A DNA stretch of 64,000 nucleotides from Cannabis sativa (GCF_029168945.1 NC_083602.1:32041323-32105322); one strand, 5' to 3'; positions 21,170 through 34,940 are shown, counted from the stretch's first letter. Numbers and translations: made by a program. Notes: a model not told the origin generated them from the sequence alone.

Positions 21170-23025
21170 TGTTGGAAGTATTTTACCAGGATCTAGATTT
21201 ACTACAAAGTATGTTTTATTAACATCCTAATATGAATTCTAAAACAATGAAATAAACACATAAGAGTTTAAGAAAACCTTACATTGGGTGCAGCGGAATA
21301 TAATGACTCCTTCCATTCAGATCTCTAGCCCTTGATTCCTTTCTGTAGCAGAGCATAATCAAGACCTGAATCTGGATCTCTTTCTCTCCTTCTTGTTGGT
21401 GCTGATTTTCCACAGTCTTACATACTATGATTGAGGTACCACTTGATGAGTGTGGGCACTACTCATTCACTCAAGGTATTTCGAAATTTAGAGAAGAAAA
21501 GAGAGAGGAAAGTGGTGGCTGAGGAATTCACTCTCAAAAAAATGAGATGTAATTGTGTGTTGTTTCCTGAAGCCATTACTTTATATTTATAGAATGCCCT
21601 CTAGGTTTAGGTTAGAATTGTGTGGCATTAAAATAATGAAAAAATAAAATGGTAAAAGCCTATGCATAGTGGGCGGCCCATATAAGGAAATTGGGCCTCA
21701 CTTTGCAACTTTCCCATTTTGTTATTTTTCATTCCCATTTTCTCAAAAATGCTAATTTTCCAATTTAACCATTCAAATGTCAATTCTAATTATTTAATAA
21801 CTTAAAAATAATTATTAAATAATATTGCCATTTAATATATTTATTAATTTAGACATATAAGTATCTTAATTAATAAATAAACATAGAATCTCTTTTCTTT
21901 AGAATTTCGCCCTTGCTTAGTGAAAATTCATAAAGTAGACATAGTCTAACTTTTAGAATTATAATTGATTAATCAAAATCAATTAACGGAGTCTTACAAG
22001 CAGTATGGTCTCAACTAGTATGGGGACCATGGGTCTATATAACCGAGCTTCCAATAAGTCGAACCGAATTTACCAAGTAAATTCCCTAACTTATTAATTC
22101 CTCATTGAATCCACACTTAGAACTTGGAATTGCACTCTCAGTCATGTAGAACGCTCTATATGTTCCATGATATAGACACGTCATTAGTTATCCATTGTTA
22201 TAACCCTAATGTGATCAATGATCCTCTATATAGATGATTTACACTGTAAAGGGATTAAATTACCGTAACACCCTACAATGTATTTTATCGTTAAAACACT
22301 TCACCCTGTATAAATGATATTTCAGCTAAGTGAAATGAGATCTCCACCATTTATTTTCATTTGGTTAAGCTTGAAGGAAATCATCCTTTACTTTCTATTC
22401 GCCAGATAGAAGCTATAGATTCCATATTTATGTTAGCGCTCCCACTCAATTGCACTACCGTGTTCCCAAAATGTACATATCACCCTGACCCAAAAGTAGG
22501 CTTAACTAACAAATCAAAGAACACGAATAACACTCTTGAGATTGAACCTAATCATATCAGGATTAAGATCATTTGATCTAGGATCAACAGGTGATATTGA
22601 ATTGAATAGGTATTACGGTAAATTCTAATATATCTAATCAAAGTTCAATATCGGTCCCTTCCGTTGTATACTCCATACATCCAATACTGGTAAACTTTGC
22701 CAATGTCCTGGAAATGACATAACACTTTTCCAAGGTGTAAGAATACCTATCGCTGATTATACCATGTCAGTCTAAATCCAGTGTTCTGACAAATCAGGGA
22801 ATAAACTTTCGAACATATAATTAAGATTATATTCCACTGTGCTGACAACACTATAATTATTAACAAATTCATATGTTATGGACTTAAATAGAATTCATAC
22901 ATTATATATATAATCATGAAATAAATCATGTGAACCATGCAACATAAAATGTTATTTCTGATCTTTATTAATAAGTAAATTTAATTATATTGAAATGAGT
23001 TTTATTTGGGGCACAAAACCCAACA
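21170..23025 (-). mobile_element. LTR-T, 3' LTR of minus-oriented copia element
   Basis: Plus-strand text starts TGTTGGAAGTATTTTACC and ends AAAACCCAACA. It is followed directly by aactcccacttgcacta, the complement of the family's polypurine tract, so this is the 3' LTR of an element that continues to the right. The left flank is D1 sequence interrupted after caggataa. Confidence 0.88.
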
Positions 23026-26000
23026 AACTCCCACTTGCACTAATATAAAACAAAATGTGCATTTCAAATAATCATTAACACCTTGATATACAAATCATGT
23101 GTAATAGTAGTAAACTCTTCGCAATAGGATCTGACAGGTTGAATTAAAGACAACCTCTTCTCCACCATTACTCTTCCTTAATCACAAAATCCTTGATAAT
23201 GTGAAATTCCTCTCTATATGTCTACTCTCTTGGGATACTGGATTCTATACTTTTGGCAACTACTTCTTGGTTATTCAGGAAGTAACACTAGTAGTTAAGG
23301 CAAGTTGGAACGGTGCCACAAATGTATAGAACTTTCCTTATACTGAATAAGTACCTTTCCTGCAACTTTAACATTCAGTCTCTTTATGGTTGACTAAGAG
23401 ACTTCTGAGAGGTTTTTACACTTCTCCAAAATCACTACTCCACCCCCAGAGTAATCACCATTTTATTAGCAGACTTTCAAGCACAAAGGCAAGTCTTGAA
23501 ATCTGATGTGGTGTAGTCTAAGAGTTTTAAACACACCCTTATTGACTAACATATAGTTCCTCTTCTTAATCTTAAGATTTACTTGATTGTCTTCCAATGT
23601 TCCTCTCTTGGATTAATCTGATACCTACTCATTACTCCCACTCAACAGCAGGTGTCTGGTCTAAGGCATACAAAAGCATATCTGAGACCTCTCACTGTTG
23701 ATTTAAGAAATTCTTTCATGGCTTTATCTTTTCTGGAATAGTTGAGACTTTTCCTTAAATAAATAAAATTTATGCTTAGAAGTTATGAAGCTTCTATAGA
23801 TTGCCATTGGAAAGAAAATGCTTCAGCATCTTATTAAAGTAAGTTGCTTGCACTAGAGTAAGTAATTAACCAGGTATACCATGAGCCATAGATTTTGATA
23901 AACTCAAACCTATAATACTAGGAACAGGAAGTTTTGTTAAGTCCATTGAATAGACTTATTAATGAAAATTTCCTTTTATGTCCTTGTAATAGAAAACTTT
24001 AGGTTACTTCATGTGAATGGATTAAACCATAGTTCTCTTGGCTTTTCTTCTTAGTTTCTTATCTTGACAATCCATTACTTGTTTAAACTCATAATGAATT
24101 TTAATCACTAGTGTCTTCCAAGTCATAAGAAGGTGAGTTCCTAGAAACTCTCCCACTACGACAAGGTACCGTGAATTATGTGTAAGAAAACTAAATGGTA
24201 TTGACCTCTTCGGTTGTGTTAAGACAGCAGAGACAATGGGATCATCTTGTAAAGAAAGATGATAGAACACTTATGGAATCAAGAAAGATTATCTCCTTTA
24301 TTTGCTACTTTATTTTCAGACTTAGTCATTTTCTTAGAAAAGTAGTATCTGTTTAAACAAACACTTTCTTATCTAATGACTATGGGATGGTCCACCCCTA
24401 ATCAATTAGAATAGATAACAAACATGCAAACCAGGGTTAGCAGTTCTAGCTTTTCTTAAGATTTTGATTAGGTCATCCATGAATCTAGTAATGATTTAGA
24501 TTAAGTATACAATCATTGCATCATTCTGAAATTATATTACCATAGAAAGATTTAGGCAACGACTAGTAACTAATTATCAATATGCAAATTGAATTTCCGG
24601 GGAGGTAAGTTTGGATATAATTCAAAAATCAAATTAATGATCTTTGAACTGCATATCTACTAACTTTTTCTACACCTCTATCAGTTCGCAAGATCTTTAA
24701 CCACCTACCTTGATAGTTTTTCACCATTGCTAGAAATTCATGAAATTTTTCAAACATTTCAAATTTCTTTTGCATAAGGTAAAATCTAGAGTGATCGTTT
24801 TAAGAATACAACGAAAAACTCATATCCACCCCTGAATGTACATCCATCTGCGAATGAGATGAACTTACTTTCAGTGGATATAGGCATATTAACTCTTTGC
24901 AGAGATTGATCTTGTCAAAACCACTATGAACAAGATACAAAAGCCATAGATTTATTTGGTTGTGTCTCTTGATGACTGGATTTAGTTACATCAAAGAGTT
25001 CTTAGAATAGTGCAAGTGGATTCTGGTCACAGAATACTCAACTCATACAGTTTGAATCCATTGATAGAAAATGGTTATGAAACACTTGTGAAAGTGTAAC
25101 TGTATAATGAGTAATTCTTTCTTGGACTACCACTACTAATTTAACTCTAAGTTGATTTGCCCATACAAGTAGGAGATTTCTAAGATTGAGGATTTATATC
25201 ATTTCTGGATAGAATTTCGGGAATATAATCATATTCGTCATTTAATTTCTTAAGAGAAAATATAGAATGACTTTATATGATTTATAGACCATTCATCCAA
25301 TGATATGTCATTGAGCTAATTCGAAATGAATAAGCTAAAGAGGAATTAACATAATTTCGTTTTAAATAAGAATCCAACGATGCTCCGATTAGCGAGAGTC
25401 AAAGTAATCTTATTTATACAATCTTCTTGTTTCATATTGTAAAATACTAGTCTAAGGTGTCATCAATTGATGAACAGCTAGATCTTGCATATACAATATT
25501 TATCTTTCGAGATCTAACACTATTATGTTTGTCTAATGGTGAAAATCCATTAGGGATTTATCTCATTAGAAAAACAAACCAAGTTAGACCAACAATGAAG
25601 ATTCGAAATTAAACTACAATTTAATAATAGAAAATAACATGGTTTAATATAAATTCATACACAATTCAGAAATTATTAAACATATAGCAAGTAGGAATGA
25701 CAAGTGAAAATACTTAAACATACAATCCTAAATAGTTTCCAAGGTCTTCAACAAACTGATATCAGTGTCCCGTTTAGGCGAGAGTCAAAGCTACCATCCA
25801 TTGAATAGAGTTGTCAGCTCATCTAAAATGATAAACACTCTAGCAACCTTTTATTCGATCAAGATTGGAATCCGCGTTGTCCCGTTTAGGCAAGAGTCAA
25901 GGCTATTCTATCTTATGAGCTTCCACCATTGTTTCATATTCTTGCAAGTCTTATACCGTCGCCACCATTAGGGTGATCAATACTATATAAAAAACTTACA

Positions 26001-27539
26001 AGATTACTTATCTTTCGAGATTGAACGGTGCTAACTTGCTAATGAACGTTCCTCCATTAGGGAGGATTACTCACTAAAACAATAGCTATGTAAAACCAAT
26101 AATGGAGATCGAATATCCTAATAATAAAGCTCATTATTTAACGAAAGTTGTATTTTCTTCTGGAACTTATTTTAATTTATTTATTTTAAATATATATATT
26201 TATTTAATTAAAATTTCCAATTTAGAAAAAAAAAAATTCTAAATATAAATTTTAATGTAATATTTATAAATTATACTTAGATGGATATGAAAATAACGTG
26301 AATTATTTCCATCTTAGTAATAATTTCTATAAATATTTAGAAAATAATGCAATTTAAGTTGTTTCAAAATTAATTTAAATTAATTTACAACTCAAATTTA
26401 ATTTTCTATAAATATATATTGCATTTCGAAAAATGAAGTGTATAAAAATACTACTTTCGAAAATGATTTAAAATAAAATAAAAATAAATCCTGGAAAATT
26501 ATCTTAATTTTATGTTGGCCCAAAATTAATTAATAAGATTAATTTACAACAAAAATATAATTTTCCTATTTAATTAAATATTTAAGAAAAATTTCAAATA
26601 TTTAAGTATCATGATCAAGAATCAACTTAAATATTAATTTTCTATTTAATTAAATACACTAGAAAAATACTTCAAGCAAAACAGATAATATCTATCTAGA
26701 CTTTCACTGACTAATTAATTCAATTTCTAATAATAATATATTTTAGTTCATTTATTTTAATTAATCATTAAATGAAAAAATCATTGATTTAAGTTGGTCC
26801 GAAACTAAAATAAATAATTTTCAACTTTAATCTATTTTTCAAATAAAATTCGAAATTTCTACATTAAAGAAATGTAATTTCGAAATTTTGGGAAATGATT
26901 AATAAAATAAAATAAAATATATTTTGAAAATTATTCAGGTTTAAGTTATTCTGAAATAAGATTCCAAACTTAAGATAATTTTCAACTTTAATTAAATAAC
27001 ATGAAAACAACAATATTTAAGTATCATGATGAAAATCAACATAGATATTTAATTTTCAATTTAATTAAATGTATTAAATTCAAGAAATAAATAATTAAGT
27101 ATAGAGGAAACTTAATTATTAATTCTAGTTTAATACTAGGAAAATATATTAAACTTAGATTGTACCAAAATTAATTATGAAACAATTAATTTCACAATCA
27201 ATGATATTTTCCTATTTAATATTAGAAATAATAATTAGTATAGAAATAACTATCTAGAATATATATCATTAACTAAGTGTTTTTCTAAAATTAACTTTAA
27301 AATATTAAAATGAAAAATAAATTTCATAAATTTTAAAAGTTAATTATGTAGCTAATTCAATTTTAATTAAATTAGACTAATATAATTAACATAATACAAT
27401 TATTTAAATAAGGCAAATGGGCCTTAACAATTGGGGTAGTTCATGTGAGGGGGAGCTGGGTTCAGTATGTCGTACCCACTTTTATTGGCCCCCAACTCTC
27501 ACACAAGGCCCAAAAGAGAGGAATTTAACCTTTAATATC
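23026..27539 (-). mobile_element. Degenerate internal region of LTR-T copia element
   Basis: Copia RNase H remains are recognisable on the minus strand close to the LTR (23026-23700: a THIERNF-like motif before the purine tract), and a weak pol-like segment lies around 24022-24270. Further right the coding signal fades. 25380-26110 contains reiterated leader-like phrases (gtcccgtttaggcgagagtc; ccattaggg; tatctttcgagat). 26160-27420 is extremely AT-rich and noncoding. No normal tRNA-Met primer-binding site is visible next to the right LTR. It is best read as a strongly decayed or nonautonomous derivative. Confidence 0.62.
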
Positions 27540-29132
27540 TGTTGGATATATTTTACCAGAATCTAGATTTACTAACAAGTATGTTTCATTAACATCCTAA
27601 TATGAATTCTAAAACAATGAAATAAACACATATAAGGTTTAGGAAACCTTACATTGGGTGCAGCGGAATATAATGACTCCTTCCGTTCAGATCTCTAGCC
27701 CTTGATTCCTTTCTGTAGCAGAGCATCACCAAGATCTGAACCTGGATCTCTTTCTCTCATTTTTTTGATGTTGATTCTCCTTCTTGTTGGTTGATTTTTC
27801 ACAGTCTTACACACTATGATTGAGATACCACTTGATGTGTGTGGGCACTCACTCATTCACTCAAGGATTTCGAAATTTAGAGAAGAAAAGAAGAGAGAAG
27901 GTGGCAGCTAGAAATTTTTCTCTGAAGGAATGATATGTATCATCTTTTTCCTGAAGCCATCACTACCTATTTATAGGTAACCACTTAGGTTTAGGTTAGA
28001 TTTATTTGGCATTAAAATAATGAAAAAATAAATGATAAAAGCCTACAATAGTGGCTGGCCTGGGCTTTGGATATTGGGCCTCACTTATGCATTTTTGCTA
28101 TTTTATCATTTATGCATCTCATTTTCTCAAAAACGCCAATTTTTAAATTCAACCATTTAAATGCAAATTCTAATTATTTAATAACTAAAATTTAATTGTT
28201 AAATAATATTGTCATTTAATATATTTATTAATTAGACATATAAAGTCTCTTAATTAATAAATAAACCTAGAATCTCTTTTCTTTACAATTTCGTTCTTGC
28301 TTAGTGAAAATTCATAAACTAGACATAGTCTAACTTTAGAATTATAATTGATTAATCAAAATCAATTAACTGAGTCTTACAAGCAGTATGGTCTCAACTA
28401 GTATGGGGATCATGGGTCTATATATCCGAGCTTCCAATAAGCAGATCAAGAATTTATATCTTAAATTCACTGACTTATTAATTCTTCGTTGAATCCACGC
28501 ATAGAACTTAGAATTGCACTCTCAGTATATAGAACGCTCTATATGTTCCACGATATAGATACGTCATTAGTTATCCATTGTTATACTCCTAATTTGATCA
28601 ATGACCCTCTAATAGATGATCTACATTGAATAGGCACTAAGTTACCGTTACACCTTCAATGTATTTTATCCTTAAAACACTTAGTTACGTATAAATGATA
28701 TTTCAGCGAAGTGAAATGAGATGTCCACCATGTTGGGTTTTATGCCCTAAATAAAACCCATTACAATCTGATTAGTTATCAATTTAGAATTTTTGAAGTG
28801 AATTATGATTACATGTATGTTACATGTTTATGGTTTAATATATATACTTGATATATGCACAAAATCAGTTAAATCCAGAACATATAGTTATTCACAATTA
28901 CAGTATTGTCAATACAGTGGAATGTGATTGTGATTATATGATTCAAAAGATTTGGTCCCTGTTCATCAGTGTTTTGGATTTACACTGATGTGATAATCAG
29001 CGATGAAGTACACTTACACTTGGAGTAAGTGTTATGTTCTTTCCAGAACATTGGCAAAGTATACTGGTTTCGAATGTATGGAGTATGCATTGGACTGGAC
29101 CGATATTGAACTTGGTCAAAGATATTGTAAAC

Positions 29133-30546
29133 TGTCAGGTCCTTTTTTTTGGCAATTTAGTTGTCAAAATATTTCTTAATTAATGTGCATTTTATTGAGC
29201 ATTCAATTTGTTTTTATCAACTCTAGACCCTTTTTCCAGGGGGAGTTGTGTTTGGTACCTGTGAACTTATTTGGTTTAAAAGTTAGCATGTTTCTTTAGT
29301 TATTGTTGGTTTTCGATTGTGTTACTCAGGGGGAGTAGTTATTTGTTATGGCTAACTTTAACTTGCAGGTACTTTGTGTTAAAAATTATTTTGTTCATCT
29401 AAAGTGCCAAAGGGGGAGATTGTAAAGTCTTTTTTTGGCAAGTTAGTTGACAAAATAATTTTTCCATTTATGGTAAGATTGGTGTGCATTCATATTCGAT
29501 TTCTTACCTTATAAATTCAGATTGTAGTTGCCCTTTTCCTTGTTTGGAAAGTTGCACTTTCAGCTGAACTTTCCTTTGTTGAAAACTTCTCAAAAGAGAA
29601 GGAATTCTCTTTTGGAAAGTTGTCTTTTTTAGGGAAACCTTGTTTATTGCCTTTTCCTTATTGATTTCGATTGTATCTTGATACAATCGGAATATCTAAT
29701 ACTTTTTGGCGAGGAATCAAGCATTGAAAGAAGATCGGACCGATTTTAGTAAGTTTCCGTTTCGGGTAGATCTGCTTCGTCGACAACCGAATCCGATGTA
29801 GCGGATCGTGTTTCTTTTGGAAAGTTTTTGTACGGTGCTAATTCGAACTTGTGGTTGCCTCTTTGGTTTCTATGATCTATAAATAGAGCACAGAGAGCAA
29901 CCATTCGAATTACCTCTTCCATTATTCATTTTCTACATTTATCTTTTGAGAGAAGAGAGTGTTTCTTTGTTTTGTGAGAGCCTAGTTGTTCACCTAGGTT
30001 CTAGTTGTTCTATTTCTGTTCTTACTCTTTCCTAGAGGTTGTGAAGAACTACTTGACTGAACAAGAGATTGGTCTTCGGGAGAAGACTTGATAAAGCCTT
30101 ACTTCGGGAGGAAGTAAGCACTTGGTCTTCGGGAGAAGACTTGCTAAAGCCTTACTTCGGGAGGAAGTAAGCACTCACACTTCAAAGACGAAGGGAGTTC
30201 GGGCTTGAAGGTGTTTCAAGAAGTCAGATTCATAAAGTGGATTACAAAGGATTGCGGCAATACTTTAGAGGGAGTCTAAACTTGTTTAAGTCAATTGTCT
30301 TTGTAATTTTGATACTTTATTAATTGATTTCATTCTCTGGGCGTGGCCCCGTGGACTAGGAGTGTTCGTGAGAACAACCGATACCACGTATAAATCTCTT
30401 GTGTCAAGTCATTTATTTTTACGCAAATATTTTATATTACGCCTGTTCGGTTTTACGTAGCGAATTACTTTCTATTTCTTGCAAACGCTTACGGTTTTTT
30501 ATATTTTCTTATATACAATCGACATTTGCAAAAACACGGTTTTTCA
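29133..30546 (+). repeat. SIRE-1 5' LTR
   Basis: 1414 bp. It contains a second purine tract plus TGTAAAGTC junction at 29408-29421, a TATA box (tataaatag, about 29878) and a 53-bp tandem repeat of ggtcttcgggagaagacttg (30071 and 30124). It differs from the 3' LTR mainly at CAG/CTG sites. Confidence 0.95.
30071..30176 (+). repeat. 53-bp tandem repeat in SIRE LTR
   Basis: Two copies, period 53, each with ggtcttcgggagaagacttg and cttcgggaggaagtaag. It lies downstream of the TATA box, so it is likely transcribed (R/U5), and each half is partly self-complementary. The same repeat is in the other three SIRE LTRs (about 38047, 51112, 59052). Confidence 0.9.
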
Positions 30547-30548
30547 AT

Positions 30549-30563
30549 TGGTATCGGAAGCGG
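30549..30563 (+). other. SIRE-1 primer-binding site
   Basis: TGGTATCGGAAGCGG three bases after the 5' LTR. The initiator-tRNA-Met site normally reads TGGTATCAGAGC, and the SIRE-2 copies keep that form. The change here falls on a CAG. Confidence 0.88.
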
Positions 30564-30606
30564 GACACTAAACTCTTAGTGTGGTCCTATAACGTGTTTG
30601 TTAGAA

Positions 30607-31745
30607 TGTCATTTTTTGCAGAAGGAAGTTCTATTTCTAGACCACCATTGCTTAATGACTCTAACTATCCTTACTGGAAAGTTAGAATGAGAGCCTTCAT
30701 CAAATCTCGAGATGAGAAGGCGTGGAGAATGGTTCTATCGAGTTGGTCTCCTCCGGTTGAGACGATTCTTCGGAGTAATACTATTATAAAATCTGAACTG
30801 AATGGTCTATTGAAGATGATAAACTATCTGCCTACAATAGCAAAGCCTTGCATGCTATCTTTAATGGTGTAGGTGAGGGTTACATTAAACTTATATCATC
30901 TTGTGTTTCTGCTAAGGAAGCTTGGGAGATTCTTCAAACTCAGTTTGAAGGAACTTCTGATGTGAAAAGATCTAGATTTATCATGCTTCAAACTAAATTT
31001 GATGAGCTTAGAATGTCCGATAATGAAACTTTAACCTGAATTCTATGAAAAATTATACGACATTGCTAATGAATATTTTGCTCTTGGAGAAAAGCTTGAT
31101 GACTACGTTCTTGTGAGAAAAATTGTTAGAGTTCTTCCGTAAAGGTTTGATACGAAACTTTTGGCAATGGAGGAAGCTAAAGATTTTAGCACTTTGAAAG
31201 TGGAAGAATTGATGGGTTCCTTACGTACTTTTGAATTAAATCAACGAGATTAAACAAAAGGACAAACCCAAATCCATTTGATAAAGGTAAAAGTATTGCT
31301 TTGAAAGTTGTTGATAATGAAAATTCTGATAGTGAATGTGATGATGAGATTGCTTTATTAACTAAGAATTTTCGAAATATATGAAAAAGATGGGAAATAA
31401 AAAGAATATTTCGAAAGGTTCAAAGGGTAATACTTTCATTAAACCTTTCGTCTCTAACAAAAAGGGAATTCGGTGCGGGGAATGTGAAGGTTTTGGGCAT
31501 ATTCAATACGAGTGTGCAAACACTTTGAAAAAGAATAAGAAAAGTTTCAATGTCACTTGGAGTGATGATGAAACCGAAAGTGATGAAGATATTGCTGAAA
31601 ATGTTGCCCTAACCTCTGTTATGACTAATGTGTTGTGTGATTCACGAATTGAAAGATAGATTGGTATGTCTGAATAATACCACCAAACAAGAGGAATCGA
31701 TTCGGATGAGTCCGAAATCGTGAAGAATCTCTTGCCGAATCATAC
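30607..31745 (+). pseudogene. SIRE-1 gag, frameshifted
   Basis: Starts at ATG 30607 (MSFFAEGSSISRPPLL). It has the copia gag N-terminal motif YPYWKVRMRAFIKS, then SAKEAWEILQTQFEGTSDVK and SRFIMLQTKFDELRMSDNET, then a CCHC knuckle CGECEGFGHIQYEC near 31470. Frame breaks occur near 30765, 31035, 31140 (TAA), 31245 and 31370. Comparison with SIRE-2 shows these breaks mostly where SIRE-2 has CAG or CTG and SIRE-1 has CG, CGG or ACG. Known role: capsid/nucleocapsid of the cytoplasmic virus-like particle. Confidence 0.88.
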
Positions 31746-31762
31746 AAAGTCATGTATGAAAA

Positions 31763-33439
31763 ATGGATTCGAGTTGCTTCGAAAATAGAGAGTTGAATAA
31801 ATTGAATAAAAAATTGTCTCATCAGATTGAAATGTGTGAGTTGAAAATAAAAGAATATGAGACAAGTGTTTGTGATAAAGATGAAAAAATCTCTCTATTG
31901 AAGAAGGAACTTGAAAACTTTAAGAAAAATGTTCAAATGCTTAATCCTGGATCTTCTATTTTTGAAAAAGCTCAGAATGCAGGTCAGAGAGGTTTTGCAG
32001 GCCTTGGTTCTAATGGAATGGAAAGTTCTGGAGTCACGAAGTTTGTAAAATCTAGTGTTCCAACGAATCACCGTGAGGCTACAAACTCTGCTGTAACAGT
32101 TTCACAGCCTGTGGCAGCAAGAACAGCTTCTGATGCTGCAAAATCTCCAGGATTTTCGAAAAAGGTAAAATCTCAGGTAAAAAGATTTGTTCCCATTTGT
32201 CATTTTTGTGGTAGAAAAGGACATATCAGACCTAAATGTTTCACATTGAACAACCTGTTTAAAACAAATTATTTTGATAATTTGAAAAAATCTCAAAAGA
32301 AACATAAAGGTTTGAAACAAATATGGGTGAAAAAGAAGTGTCTAGCTGGTTTTTCTGATAAAACTGCTGCATCTCAAATGTGGTATTTTGACAGTGGTTG
32401 CTCTAGACATATGACAGGTGACAAGGATTTTTTGACTAACATTCGGCCTATGCAATGTGGAGAAGTCACTTTTGGTAATGGCTTATCTGGAAAAGTTGTT
32501 GGTATGGGAACTCTAAATTTTGAAGGGTTACCTAGACTGAAAAATGTGATGTTAGTTGAAGGACTGAGGGCTAATTTACTTAGCATCAGTCAAATCTGTG
32601 ATCAAGGGTTTACTGTTTCTTTTGATAGTGATCATTGTTATGTTCTGAATGATGACAATGAATGTATCTTGCAAGGATTTCGATCCAATGATAACTGTTA
32701 CACTCTAACCCCTGTGTTTACTTGTCACTCAGCTATCAACAACACCACAGATCTGTGGCATGCCAAGCTTGGGCATATTAATTTTAAAAACCTAAAAAAA
32801 CTGTCAAATGCAGGTATTGTTCGAGGTCTTCCCAAGCTTGGTAAGGAAAGTGAAGGTAAGTGTGAACCGTGTCAACTTGGAAAGCAATTAAAAATCACTC
32901 ACAAGCCTGTGTCTGATATCAATACCTCAAAGGTATTGGAATTGCTTCATATGGATCTTATGGGTCCAATCCAAGTTGAAAGTTTGAATGGTAAACGATA
33001 TATCTTTGTGTGTGTTGATGATTTCTCTCGTTTTACTTGGGTAGATTTCTTAAGAGAAAAATCTGACACTTTTGATGCCTTTAAAACTCTTTGTCTGAGA
33101 TTAAGAGTTGAGAAAGGTTGTAATATTGGGAAAATTGTTCGAATCCGAAGTGATCATGGTAAGGAGTTTGAAAATTCTGTGTATGATGATTTTTGCAAGT
33201 CTACAGGTATAACTCATGAATTTTCAGCTCCCAAAACTCCTCAACAAAATGGAGTTGTTGAGAGGAAGAATCGAACTTTGCAGGAAATGGCAAGAGTGAT
33301 GTTAAATAGCAAGAAGTTGACAAAGCGATTATGGGCTGAAGCTATTAACACAGCTTGCTACATAATAAACGAGTGTTTATTCGTCCGAGTACCTCAAAAA
33401 CATCTTATGAAATCTGGAAAGGTAAGCGCCCCAATGTAA
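31763..33439 (+). pseudogene. SIRE-1 nucleocapsid end, protease and integrase
   Basis: A long open frame of 558 codons. In order: a coiled-coil-like Lys/Glu-rich segment; a CCHC knuckle CHFCGRKGHIRPKC (about 32200); protease active site FDSGCSRHMTG (32387-32420); the pre-integrase HHCC zinc motif (LWHAKLGHINFKNLKKL ... CEPCQLGKQ); and the integrase core with DLMGPIQ, RSDHGKEFEN and the glutamate in QQNGVVERKNRTLQEMARVM (D,D-35-E type). The frame breaks near 33370, where the integrase C-terminal part continues in another frame to 33660. Confidence 0.93.
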
Positions 33440-33905
33440 GTCATTTTCATGTTTTTGGATGTGTGTGTTATGTCTATAGAGATCGTGAGCATATTGGTAA
33501 ATTTGATGCTAAAAGTGATGTTGGTGTGTTTATTGGATATTCCTTAAACAGTAGAGCTTATCGTGTTTATAACATGAGAACTCAAACTGTTTTGGAATCA
33601 GCTAATGTGGTTGTTGATGATTTTAGAGATTTTTCGAAATTTTCCACGAAGCCAAGATAGATAGTCTCATGGATACTCCTTCAAAAGTTGTAACAGCAGA
33701 TCCTGATGCAGCAGAACCCATTGCTGATGCTGCAAATGATGAATCTGCTGCTGCAACTGAAACTGGAGAACCAGAACCGCCTATCTTGACTCATCCAAAC
33801 ATCATCACTGACTCTATTCAAAAAGAACCAAGCACCAGAGTCAAACTGAATCATCCAAAAGATTTCATCCTTGGAAATCCTGAAGAAAGCATGGTAACTC
33901 GCTGA
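33355..33905 (+). pseudogene. SIRE-1 integrase C-terminal and linker, frameshifted
   Basis: 33355-33660 has the GKRPNVSHFHVFGCVCYV and GVFIGYSLNSRAYRVYN motifs of the copia integrase C-terminal domain. 33669-33905 is an Ala/Asp/Glu-rich linker leading to RT. One frame change lies near 33660 and a TGA at 33903 where SIRE-2 reads through an Arg codon. Confidence 0.85.
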
Positions 33906-33917
33906 AGGTATATTAAT

Positions 33918-34940
33918 TTAATCAGCTTTCTTTGCTTTGTTTCTCAATATGAACCGAAAAATGTGAAGGAAGCCATGACCTTTGAGGAATGGCTCAATGC
34001 AATGTAAGAGGAACTCAACCAATTTGTTCGCAACAAGGTATGGATTTTGGTCCGAAGACCAAAAGGTATAAATGTTATTGGAACAAAGTGGTTGTTTAAA
34101 AATAAAAGTGATGAGTTCGGTACAATTGTAAGAAACAAGGCTCGTTTGGTGGCACAAGGGTACACTTAGGTAGAAGGTATTGATTTTGATGAAACTTTTG
34201 CTCCTGTTGCAAGATTAGAATCAATACGTTTACTTTTATGTATTGCTTGTATTCTCAATATTAAATTGTTTCAAATGGATGTGAAATCTGCCTTCCTTAA
34301 TGGTATTTTGAATGACGAAGTTTATGTTGAGCAACCAAAAGGATTCGAAGATCCTCAATTTCCAGACCATGTATACAAACTTGAAAAAGCTTTGTATGGT
34401 CTGAAACAAGCTCCTCGAGCTTGGTATGAAAGGTTGACTCAATTTTTACTTTCTCATGGCTATCACAGAGGTAGTGTGGATAAAACTCTTTTCATCAAAC
34501 ATATAAAATCTGATTTTATCATTGCTCAAATTTATGTTGATGATATAGTTTTTGGTTCTACATCTAACCATGAAGTGCAGGTATTTGTTGATCAAATGAA
34601 AAGTGAATTTGAAATGAGCATGGTTGGTGAGCTTAATTTCTTTCTGGGTCTTCAAGTGAGACAAATGGAAGGAGGTACATTTGTATCTCAAAGCAAGTAT
34701 GCTAAGAACCTTGTCAAGAAATTTGGCCTTGAATCGGCTAAGCAGGTAAGTACTCCTATGAGCACCACACTGAAATTAACAAAAGATGAGAATGGAGAAA
34801 AGGTAGACACTACACTCTATCGTAGCATGATTGGAAGTCTTTTGTATTTAACTGCTAGTCGTCCTGATATATGTTACAGTGTGGGAGTGTGTGCTAGATA
34901 TCAAAGTAATCCTATGGAATCTCATGTATCAAATTTGTAA
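33918..34940 (+). pseudogene. SIRE-1 reverse transcriptase
   Basis: Copia RT: EAMTFEEWLNAM, NKARLVAQGYT (interrupted by stops at about 34006 and 34168, where SIRE-2 has CAA and CAG), MDVKSAFLNGIL (34275), EVYVEQPKGFEDP, YGLKQAPRAWYERL, the catalytic YVDDIVFGST (34531-34560) and FFLGLQVRQMEGG. The frame is then lost at about 34940. Confidence 0.92.

Noticed and set aside
24022..24270. 82-codon minus-strand ORF in the copia interior
   Set aside because: Only a faint resemblance to a copia pol segment; too weak for a separate call, so folded into the decayed internal region.
30071..30176. CRISPR-like short repeat array
   Set aside because: Only two copies with no unique spacers, inside a plant LTR; it is a plain tandem duplication.
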